Part shown: positions 6,247-11,929 of the stretch, in pieces
How the letters are laid out: each line of letters begins with the position of its first letter
How positions within the stretch are numbered: position 1 is the stretch's first letter
Origin: DAIDKA01 sp035506335
Lineage (GTDB): Bacteria; Pseudomonadota; Gammaproteobacteria; Steroidobacterales; Steroidobacteraceae
Assembly (NCBI GenBank): GCA_035506335.1
Contig: DATJPN010000178.1
Location: 1-11,929 of the forward strand
Reading direction: 5' to 3'
DNA: 11,929 bases
Program-made: the position numbers and the translations under genes
The notes under the pieces: model-generated
The model's input: the letters and a program-made list of their open reading frames with translations, nothing else
The model's database searches: none
What the model was told of the DNA's origin: nothing

Positions 6247-6879
6247 TTACTTTGCGGGCGCGGCGCTGCTCGGCGCGGGCGCGAAATCCACCGTCGGCGG
6301 CTTGGAGATCTGCGCCTCGTTCTCGACGCTGAAATTGGCCTTTACCGCGTAGCCGAACATCCTTGCGGTGAGATTCGACGGAAAGCTGCGCACGGTGACG
6401 TTGTAGTCCTGGACCGCCTGGATGTAGCGGTTGCGGGCCACCGTAATGCGATTCTCGGTGCCCTCGAGCTGCGCCTGCAGGTCGCGGAAGTTGGCGTCGG
6501 ATTTCAGTTGCGGATAGTTCTCGGTGACCACCAGCAATCGGGACAGCGCCCCCGACAGCTCGCTCTGCGCGGCCTGGAATCTGGCGAACGCCTGCGGATC
6601 ATTGACGAGTTCCGGCGTGGCCTGGATGCTGCCGACCTTGCTGCGCGCCTCGGTCACTGCGATCAGCACGGTCTGCTCCTGCGCCGCATAGCCCTTGACG
6701 GTGTTGACCAGGTTCGGAACGAGGTCGGCGCGCCGCTGGTACTGATTCAACACCTCCGACCACGCCGACTTCACCTGCTCGTCCTGCGTCTGGAACCGGT
6801 TGTAGCCGCAACCGGAGAGCGACACGCCTAGAACGGCAGCCAGCGCGATCCAGGTCGTACCCCTCGATAGTGTGCGCAT
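6247..6879 (-). CDS. lemA: LemA family lipoprotein
   Basis: 210 aa. A lipoprotein signal peptide ends in the lipobox L-S-G-C with C24 as the acylation site, so the mature protein is a membrane-anchored extracytoplasmic helical bundle. LemA hallmarks follow: YNRFQTQDEQVKSAWSEVLN at 26-45, then NQYQRRADLVPNLVNTVKGY at 45-64, LSRLLVVTENYPQLKSD at 112-128, LEGTENRITVARNRYI at 138-153 and the FPSNLTARMFGY patch at 166-177. The frame is open back to 6990, but the ATG at 6879 is chosen because it starts the signal peptide and has GGGAG about seven bases before it. It leads the lemA-TPM-TPM cluster and is divergent from the FkbM gene. The molecular function of LemA is unknown; association with TPM membrane proteins is the best-supported clue. 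Confidence 0.93.
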   Translation of the reverse strand: MRTLSRGTTWIALAAVLGVSLSGCGYNRFQTQDEQVKSAWSEVLNQYQRRADLVPNLVNTVKGYAAQEQTVLIAVTEARSKVGSIQATPELVNDPQAFARFQAAQSELSGALSRLLVVTENYPQLKSDANFRDLQAQLEGTENRITVARNRYIQAVQDYNVTVRSFPSNLTARMFGYAVKANFSVENEAQISKPPTVDFAPAPSSAAPAK

Positions 6880-6914
6880 CGTCGATCTCCCGCTGTGGAA
6901 TCCGCACCCCGCGC

Positions 6915-6920
6915 TACAAT
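6915..6920 (+). promoter_or_regulatory. Candidate -10 element for the FkbM-RNB-LOG operon (possibly bidirectional)
   Basis: TACAAT (five of six matches to TATAAT) lies in the 104-bp gap between the divergent lemA and FkbM starts. It gives a leader of about 57 nt for FkbM. It sits inside the near-palindrome GCTACAATAGC, so the other strand reads TATTGT, a weaker -10 for lemA. No good -35 is seen at 17 bp on either side. Confidence 0.4.
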
Positions 6921-6983
6921 AGCCGCCGGGGCCTGCGGGCCGCGCGATACGCCCGAAGCGCACCGACGACGGAAAACATTTTG

Positions 6984-7709
6984 ATGCCAAGTGCCTATGA
7001 ATGCAAAGCTGTGGTCCGGAACCTGCTCGCGCATGCCGGCATCCATCGCTACCGGCGGCTGGATCCGCTCGGGCAGTTCCTGCGCAGGTCCCGGGTCGAC
7101 GTCGTGCTCGACGTGGGCGCCAACTCGGGCCAGTTCGGCCGGCATCTGCGGGCCATGGGTTACCGCGGGCGGATCGTTTCCTTCGAACCGCTGTCCGGTG
7201 CCTTCCACAAGCTCAAGGCGAATACCGCCACCATTGGCCAATGGCGCGCCGTACGCCTGGCGCTGGGCGATAGCGATGAAACCCGGACCATCAACGTCGC
7301 GGGCAATTCCCACAGTTCCTCGTTCCTCGCGATGCTGCCGCGGCACCTGAGCGCCGCACCCACGTCCGCCTATGTCGGCACGGAAACGGTCACGGTCCGG
7401 CGCCTCGATGGCATCATCGATGAATACTGCACGGCGCAGGATCGCTGCCTGCTCAAGATCGACGTGCAGGGGTTCGAGGACGCGGTGCTGCGCGGTGCGC
7501 AGCAGTCGCTGGCCCGCTGCGTCGGCCTGCAACTGGAACTCTCGATCACTCCTCTTTATCAGGGTGGCCTGATGCTGCCGCAGATGCTCGAACGCCTGAG
7601 CGCCGAGGGATTCACGCTGCTGGACCTGAAGCCCGCATGCGTCGACCCGGCAACCGGAGAACTGCTGCAGGTCGATGGGTTGTTCTCGCGCAGGCGATCT
7701 GAAGCATGA
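6984..7709 (+). CDS. FkbM family SAM-dependent methyltransferase
   Basis: 241 aa from the ATG at 6984. The frame continues up to 6870, but that extension would overlap the lemA start and carries no family signal. The SAM-binding Rossmann motif VLDVGANSGQFG is at 41-52, the acidic ribose-binding position is IVSFEPL (E68) and the FkbM-typical LLKIDVQGFEDAVLRGA is at 156-172. FkbM enzymes are mostly O-methyltransferases acting on hydroxyls of sugars, polyketides or glycans; the substrate here is not readable from sequence. There is no glycosyltransferase or polysaccharide gene next to it, which is unusual for the family. Instead its stop codon overlaps the start of the exoribonuclease gene by 4 bp (ATGA), implying translational coupling. 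A TTG directly before the ATG is an alternative start. The Shine-Dalgarno is weak (GGAAAA). Confidence 0.88.
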   Translation: MPSAYECKAVVRNLLAHAGIHRYRRLDPLGQFLRRSRVDVVLDVGANSGQFGRHLRAMGYRGRIVSFEPLSGAFHKLKANTATIGQWRAVRLALGDSDETRTINVAGNSHSSSFLAMLPRHLSAAPTSAYVGTETVTVRRLDGIIDEYCTAQDRCLLKIDVQGFEDAVLRGAQQSLARCVGLQLELSITPLYQGGLMLPQMLERLSAEGFTLLDLKPACVDPATGELLQVDGLFSRRRSEA

Positions 7710-9169
7710 GTGCCTCACACCACAGCCCGCGCGACATCCTCGCGGCGATTGCCCGGCAGGCCATGCTCGATCGGGGTCTGCTGCCCGAGTTCTCCGCCCA
7801 GGAGAAGGCCCAGGCCAACGCATTGACCCGAGCCCCGGCGGTGGCCGGCGCGCGCGATCTGCGCGCCGCGGCCTGGGTCTCCATCGACAATGACGACTCC
7901 CGCGACCTCGACCAGCTGTCGGTCGCGCAACCTTCAGGCGGCAACACGACCCGACTGCTGGTGGCCATCGCCGATGTCGATGAGGCGGTGAACCGCGGTT
8001 CACCGCTCGACAATCATGCGCGCCAGAACACGACGTCGGTGTACACGGCCGGGCGCATTTTTCCGATGCTCCCGGAGAGGCTCTCGACGGATCTCACCTC
8101 CCTGGTGCAGGATCAGGAACGCCTGGCGGTGATCATCCAGATGGACATCGCGGCCGACGGCAGCATCACCGGCTCCGACATCTATCGCGCGACGGTCGTC
8201 AACAAGGCGAAGCTGGCCTACGACAGCGTCGCGGCCTGGCTCGAAAACGGCGCGCGCGCACCGCAGGCGCTCATAGCGGCCGGACTGGAAGATCAGGTCC
8301 GCCTCCAGGACCAGGTCGCGCAGGCACTGGGACGAGTGCGCCAGGTGCACGGGGCCCTGACGCTTGAGACCATCCAGACCAGTGCCGTGTTCGACGGCGA
8401 CCTGTTGCGCGACCTGGTGCCGGACCACAAGAACCGCGCGCACGAACTGATCGAGAACATCATGGTGGCCGCCAATGGCGTCGTAGCACGCTGGCTGCAG
8501 GACCGGGGACTGCCATCGATCCGCCGGATATTGCGCACGCCGGCGCACTGGGATCGGATCGTGGCCCTGGCTGGCGAACATGGCGGGCAACTTCCCCCGG
8601 CCGCCGATCCGGCGGCGCTGAATGCGTTTCTGGCGAAATGCCGCAGGGAAAGACCGGAGACTTTTCCGGATGTGTCGTTGTCCGTCATCAAGCTGCTCGG
8701 CCGCGGCGAATACGCGCTGGAGATGCCCGGCCAGGCGATCGCGGGTCATTTCGGACTGGCGGTCAACGACTACACGCACTCCACGGCACCCAACCGGCGT
8801 TATCCCGACGTCATCAGCCAGCGGCTCATCAAGTGTGCGCTCGGGAATCACCCCCCGCCCTATGACCTCGGCGAACTGCGGGCCCTGGCCGAGCACTGCA
8901 CCGTTCAGGAGGACAATGCGGCCAAGGTGGAGCGGCGTGTCGGCAAATCCGCGGCTGCGCTGCTGCTGCGATCCCGGATCGGTCAGACCTTTGCCGCCAT
9001 CGTGACCGGCGCCGCCGACAAGGGCACCTGGGCGCGGGCCGTGGAGCCCCCGGTGGAAGGCCGCATCATCCGTGGATTCGAGGGGCTGCAGGTCGGGCAA
9101 TCCGTACGGGTCCGCCTGCTCAGCACCGACATCAACCGCGGCTTCATCGACTTCGCCCGTGAGAGCTGA
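7706..9169 (+). CDS. RNB-domain exoribonuclease (RNase II/R superfamily), short form without cold-shock domains
   Basis: 487 aa. The RNB catalytic domain takes about residues 48-380. Its metal-site loop reads SIDNDDSRDLDQ, placing D61, D67 and D69 at three conserved Asp positions and Q70 where the fourth Asp of RNase II/R stands. The other hallmark, STAPNRRYPDVISQRL at 359-374, matches the RNA-guiding Arg-rich motif (usually STSPIRRY.D). The family cleaves single-stranded RNA 3' to 5', releasing 5'-nucleoside monophosphates. Only about 45 residues precede the RNB domain, so the two cold-shock RNA-binding domains of RNase II/R are missing. A short S1/OB-like segment (about 425-487, GRIIRGFEGLQVGQSVRVRL) ends the protein. 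It overlaps FkbM by 4 bp and precedes the LOG gene by 3 bp. It is unlikely to be the housekeeping RNase R; a specialised role is more likely. Confidence 0.9.
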   Translation: MSASHHSPRDILAAIARQAMLDRGLLPEFSAQEKAQANALTRAPAVAGARDLRAAAWVSIDNDDSRDLDQLSVAQPSGGNTTRLLVAIADVDEAVNRGSPLDNHARQNTTSVYTAGRIFPMLPERLSTDLTSLVQDQERLAVIIQMDIAADGSITGSDIYRATVVNKAKLAYDSVAAWLENGARAPQALIAAGLEDQVRLQDQVAQALGRVRQVHGALTLETIQTSAVFDGDLLRDLVPDHKNRAHELIENIMVAANGVVARWLQDRGLPSIRRILRTPAHWDRIVALAGEHGGQLPPAADPAALNAFLAKCRRERPETFPDVSLSVIKLLGRGEYALEMPGQAIAGHFGLAVNDYTHSTAPNRRYPDVISQRLIKCALGNHPPPYDLGELRALAEHCTVQEDNAAKVERRVGKSAAALLLRSRIGQTFAAIVTGAADKGTWARAVEPPVEGRIIRGFEGLQVGQSVRVRLLSTDINRGFIDFARES

Positions 9170-9172
9170 TCC

Positions 9173-9937
9173 ATGACATCAGAACCCGCCACGCCCGCAC
9201 CGCTCGCCTATGAGAACACCCAGTTCGTGACCAGCGACGAAGCGCGTCCGCTGCGCATCCTCGCCGAGTACCTCGAGCCTCTGAAGCGGTTTCGCCAGGC
9301 CGGGGTGCATGACACCATCGTGTTCTTCGGCTCGGCGCGGATGACCGCCGAAGGCCTCATGGGCCACTATTACCGCGACGCGCAGACCCTGGCGCGCATG
9401 ATCACGCAATGGTCGAAGTCCCTGCCCTCGCACGCGCACCGCTATGTCATCTGTTCCGGCGGCGGCGGCGGCATCATGGAGGCGGCGAACCGCGGCGCCT
9501 CGGAGGCCGGCGGCAAGACCATCGGATTGAATATCAGCCTGCCGAACGAGCAGCGGGCGAACCCCTGGATCACCCATGAGCTGGCGTTCAATTTCCATTA
9601 CTTCTTCATGCGCAAGCTCTGGTTCGCGCATCTGGCGCGCGGCCTCGTGGCCTTTCCCGGTGGCTTCGGCACCCTGGATGAGGTCACGGAAATCCTCACC
9701 CTCACCCAGACCCGCAAGCTCGACCGGCGCATACCGGTAATCCTGTATGGATCGGAGTACTGGAACGAGATCCTGAATTTCAAGGCACTGCTGCGCCATG
9801 GCATGATCAGTGTCGAGGACCTCGAGCTCTTCGAGTGCGTCGACACCCCCGAGGCCGCCTTGAGTGCGCTGCAGGCCCATCTCGAACCGGAAACCATCGG
9901 CGAGACGCCGTTCTTTGCGCACACGCAGCGCTTGTAA
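9173..9937 (+). CDS. LOG family protein (putative nucleoside-5'-monophosphate phosphoribohydrolase)
   Basis: 254 aa, soluble. A lysine-decarboxylase-like/LOG Rossmann fold with VFFGSAR at 50-56, the nucleotide-binding SGGGGGIMEAANRGA stretch at 95-109, the catalytic Arg in FMRKLWF (R147) and the signature PGGFGTLDE at 162-170 with catalytic E170. LOG enzymes hydrolyse the N-glycosidic bond of AMP or N6-modified AMP (cytokinin nucleotides), giving free base and ribose-5-phosphate. Older annotation as lysine decarboxylase is not supported for this family. About 45 extra N-terminal residues and a C-terminal extension make it longer than plant LOG proteins. It starts 3 bp after the exoribonuclease stop, so the two are almost certainly co-transcribed. 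The exoribonuclease product (5'-NMP) is the substrate type of this enzyme. The true base preference is unknown. Confidence 0.9.
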   Translation: MTSEPATPAPLAYENTQFVTSDEARPLRILAEYLEPLKRFRQAGVHDTIVFFGSARMTAEGLMGHYYRDAQTLARMITQWSKSLPSHAHRYVICSGGGGGIMEAANRGASEAGGKTIGLNISLPNEQRANPWITHELAFNFHYFFMRKLWFAHLARGLVAFPGGFGTLDEVTEILTLTQTRKLDRRIPVILYGSEYWNEILNFKALLRHGMISVEDLELFECVDTPEAALSALQAHLEPETIGETPFFAHTQRL

Positions 9938-9938
9938 T

Positions 9939-9950
9939 TTGACAAGTCAA
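9939..9950. promoter_or_regulatory. Dyad TTGAC-AA-GTCAA after the LOG gene
   Basis: A perfect 5-bp inverted repeat with a 2-bp centre starts two bases after the LOG stop codon, 142 bp before the GAF-GGDEF-EAL start. TTGACA within it equals a -35 consensus, but no -10 follows at 16-18 bp. The short loop makes it a poor RNA hairpin, so a DNA-level operator is more plausible than a terminator. Confidence 0.25.
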
Positions 9951-10055
9951 GATGGCCCCCGACTGACTTCCAGGTGGCTTGCTGCGCTGCAGCGTGATTA
10001 ATGTCCAAACGCCGGGGCCGGAACTGTGCCTCGGCTCCCACTCTGGAAGAGGCGA

Positions 10056-10090
10056 TCCAAAGTCCCGCGCCGATTGACCGATACTTTGGA
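10056..10090. promoter_or_regulatory. TCCAAAGT / ACTTTGGA inverted repeat abutting the GAF-GGDEF-EAL start
   Basis: Perfect 8-bp arms at 10056-10063 and 10083-10090 with a 19-nt spacer. The right arm ends two bases before the ATG at 10093 and contains the only GGA that could serve as a ribosome-binding site. A further TCCAAA half-site lies at 10004-10009. It could act as an operator or as an mRNA hairpin hiding the start; chance is not excluded. Confidence 0.35.
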
Positions 10091-10092
10091 CG

Positions 10093-11929
10093 ATGGCCGC
10101 AGTCATAACATCTGCCCTTGCGCCCGCGCCTGCCCCGGAAGTGCCCGAGCAGATCGCGCTGTTGCGCCATGACGGGGCGTTCACCACCGATCCGGATCCG
10201 GAACTGGATCGCTGGATCGGGGCGGTACGCCGGCACACCGGCGCCGCCTGCGCCGCGCTGTGCCTGGTCGATCGCTCGCGCCGGCTCATCCGTTCGATGG
10301 GCCCGTCCGCCGCACCGGTCCCGGTGAGCGAACTGCCGGGCGAGGTGACTCTCGAACAGTACCTGCTCGCTGCGTGCGGGGCCGATCCGGGCCACCCGCC
10401 CGTGTTTGCCGGCGTCCAGATCCTCGTCGCCGGTACGGTCATCGGCGAGATCGCCATGGCGGATGCACGACGGCCGACCTGGTCTGCGCAGGACCTCGCG
10501 ATCCTGAGTGACTCGGCCGCCGCGGTGGCGACCGAGCTCGAGCGGCGCGTGGCCCGTGCGCAGGTCGCGCGCGTCCAGGACCTCGTGACCTCCCACAACC
10601 TCGTGCACGACATGATCGGCAATGGTGCACCGCTGCCGGCCGTGCTGACGGAGGTGTGCCGGAGCATCGAGCGCTACGACCCCTCATTCATACCCTCGGT
10701 GCTGCTGCGCGATCCGACCTCGAATACGCTGCATTCCGGCATCGGGCCCTCCTTGCCGAAGGCGTACCTGGATTCCGTGGACGGTGCCCCGATCGGCCCC
10801 GGCGTCGGCACCTGCGGTCCGGCCGCGTGGTTCGGCGAATTCACGATCTCGGCGGACCTGAGCCAGGATCCGAAGTGGACTCCGATACGGGCCATGGCCG
10901 ACATGGCCGGCGTCGCGCACTGCTGGTCCATGCCGATCAAGGACGCCTCGGGCGAGGTTCTCGGCACGCTGGCCCTGTACGGACGGCACCCGCGGCTGCC
11001 ACAGCCGGAACACGTGGCGCTGCTGCGGGACTGGGCCCGGGTCGCCAGCACGGCTCTCGAGAGGACACGCTCCATCGCGCGCCTGAAGCACGACGCCCGC
11101 CATGACAGCCTCACGGGGCTGCCCAACCGGGCCGCGATTTTCGAAAAACTGGATGCGGCCATCGAACAGGTGAGCCCGGAGAATCCGCTCGGCGTGTTCT
11201 TCGTGGACCTGGACGGTCTGAAGGCATTGAACGACACGCTCGGCCACGACGTGGCCGACGAGATGATCCGCGAGGTCGCGCAACGGCTGCTGGGGAGCCT
11301 GCGCGCCGAGGATTTCGTGGGCCGCTTCGGCGGCGATGAGTTCATCGTCATCGCCGAGAACGTCGGCGAGCCGACCGAAGCGGGACACCTGGGCGAACGG
11401 CTCCTCAACGCAATCGCCCAGCCGCTGCCCGGCCTGGGCGCGCGGGTGGTCACCGCCAGCATCGGCATCGCCCTCATCCGCACCAGCGCCATCGAAGCCC
11501 GGGAAGCCATCCGCAGGTCCGATGCCGCCATGTACGAGGCCAAGCGCACCGGCAAGGATCGCTGCGTGTTCGCCGAAATCGGCGAAACCGCCCGGGCCGG
11601 CCGGCGCCTCGAACTGGCCAGGGCGCTGCATGGCGCGGAAACGCGCGGCGAGATGCACCTGCTATACCAGCCGGTCATTTCACTGCGCACCCGGCAGATC
11701 GTCGGCATCGAAGCATTGCTGCGCTGGAACAGTCCGACGCTCGGGGCCGTATCGCCGCGCGAGTTCATTCCGATCGCCGAGGACAGCGGCAGCATCCTGC
11801 AGATCGGCGCCTGGGTGCTCTGGGAGAGCTGTTCGGCGCTCGCGACACTGGCCCTCGCCGGCCATCGCCTCGAACTGGGGGTCAACGTGTCGGCGCGGCA
11901 GCTGTCGCAACCGGATTTCCCGTTATGGG
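10093..11929 (+). CDS. GAF-GAF-GGDEF-EAL protein (c-di-GMP turnover), 3' end beyond the window
   Basis: 612 complete codons are seen before the window ends, in the EAL domain. An in-frame TGA at 10075 limits the start to the ATG at 10093. There are no membrane segments, so it is a cytosolic sensor. GAF1 covers about 37-155. GAF2 covers about 180-325 and has the GTCGPAAWFGE segment at 237-247 and a downstream CWSMPI, typical of GAF domains fused to GGDEF-EAL. The GGDEF domain (about 330-490) has DSLTGLPNR at 339-347, an intact GGDEF at 413-417 and a correctly spaced inhibitory I-site R404-A-E-D407. The EAL domain starts near 505; E540-A-L and the VNVS Asn (598) are present, and the remaining catalytic residues lie outside the window. 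The GGDEF half should be an active, product-inhibited diguanylate cyclase. The Shine-Dalgarno is poor. Confidence 0.93.
   Translation, partial: MAAVITSALAPAPAPEVPEQIALLRHDGAFTTDPDPELDRWIGAVRRHTGAACAALCLVDRSRRLIRSMGPSAAPVPVSELPGEVTLEQYLLAACGADPGHPPVFAGVQILVAGTVIGEIAMADARRPTWSAQDLAILSDSAAAVATELERRVARAQVARVQDLVTSHNLVHDMIGNGAPLPAVLTEVCRSIERYDPSFIPSVLLRDPTSNTLHSGIGPSLPKAYLDSVDGAPIGPGVGTCGPAAWFGEFTISADLSQDPKWTPIRAMADMAGVAHCWSMPIKDASGEVLGTLALYGRHPRLPQPEHVALLRDWARVASTALERTRSIARLKHDARHDSLTGLPNRAAIFEKLDAAIEQVSPENPLGVFFVDLDGLKALNDTLGHDVADEMIREVAQRLLGSLRAEDFVGRFGGDEFIVIAENVGEPTEAGHLGERLLNAIAQPLPGLGARVVTASIGIALIRTSAIEAREAIRRSDAAMYEAKRTGKDRCVFAEIGETARAGRRLELARALHGAETRGEMHLLYQPVISLRTRQIVGIEALLRWNSPTLGAVSPREFIPIAEDSGSILQIGAWVLWESCSALATLALAGHRLELGVNVSARQLSQPDFPLW

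Larger units (their letters stand above)
9938..10092 (+). other. Intergenic region upstream of the GAF-GGDEF-EAL gene
   Basis: 155 bp without a gene. It holds the TTGAC/GTCAA dyad, a perfect palindrome CGCTGCAGCG (9985-9994), a possible GC stem (GCCGGGG/CCTCGGC near 10012-10037) without a T-tract, and the TCCAAAGT/ACTTTGGA inverted repeat at 10056-10090. No clear sigma-70 promoter, tRNA or known riboswitch consensus is visible. Confidence 0.5.

Noticed and set aside
6880..6990. N-terminal extension of LemA
   Set aside because: The lipoprotein signal peptide begins at the ATG at 6879, with a good GGGAG in front; an extension would bury the signal.
8000..9100. A 366-codon open frame on the minus strand
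   Set aside because: It is antisense to the RNB gene, whose catalytic motifs are clear. The shadow protein has no recognisable motif.
9939..9944. TTGACA as a -35 promoter element
   Set aside because: No acceptable -10 hexamer follows at 16-18 bp, so it is recorded only as half of a dyad.
9938..10092. c-di-GMP riboswitch upstream of the GAF-GGDEF-EAL gene
   Set aside because: I looked for the conserved GEMM-type core and tetraloop/receptor pattern and did not find it. Only a simple inverted repeat is present.
9598..10608. A 336-codon open frame on the minus strand spanning the LOG-GAF gap
   Set aside because: It is antisense to two real genes and composed of shadow-type sequence. It would be the only argument for a gene in the gap, and no start signal supports it.
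10674..11885. A 403-codon open frame on the minus strand
   Set aside because: It lies opposite the GAF-GAF-GGDEF-EAL gene and is Ser/Arg/Ala-rich. The sense strand has intact GGDEF and EAL motifs.

Overview
The window reads as chromosomal DNA of a high-GC proteobacterium. GC is high by eye, codon third positions are strongly G/C, and long open frames appear antisense to real genes. The gene families (LemA/TPM, HDOD, GGDEF-EAL with GAF or Cache sensors, tight ATGA overlaps) fit a gammaproteobacterium of the Xanthomonadales/Nevskiales/Steroidobacterales type. That placement is an inference; no rRNA or species marker is present. I see no tRNA, rRNA, insertion sequence, prophage or CRISPR array.

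Layout. (1) 41-1177, plus strand: a stand-alone zinc-dependent methyltransferase resembling the C-terminal half of cobalamin-independent methionine synthase. (2) 1191-3811, minus strand: a two-CBS-domain protein behind a membrane-anchored Cache-like/GGDEF/EAL cyclic-di-GMP enzyme. (3) 3948-4835, plus strand: an HDOD protein, divergent from the GGDEF-EAL gene. The shared 136-bp gap carries a near-palindrome with the GTGA-N6-TCAC core of a CRP/Clp-type operator. (4) 4858-6879, minus strand: a three-gene cluster of LemA lipoprotein, a membrane TPM protein with a glycine-rich tail, and a soluble TPM protein. (5) 6984-9937, plus strand: a tight three-gene set of FkbM-family methyltransferase (ATGA overlap), RNB-domain exoribonuclease, and LOG-family nucleotide phosphoribohydrolase (3-bp gap). 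(6) 10093 to the window end, plus strand: a GAF-GAF-GGDEF-EAL protein cut off inside its EAL domain.

Two themes stand out. The first is cyclic-di-GMP signalling: two bifunctional-looking GGDEF-EAL proteins and an HDOD protein lie within 10 kb, with a candidate shared operator between two of these genes. The second is the methyltransferase/exoribonuclease/phosphoribohydrolase operon. Its second and third enzymes could act in sequence (RNA to 5'-NMP to free base plus ribose-5-phosphate), which makes it the best candidate here for an uncharacterised pathway. The RNB protein lacks N-terminal cold-shock domains and has Gln in place of one of the four catalytic-site aspartates, so its activity should be tested rather than assumed.
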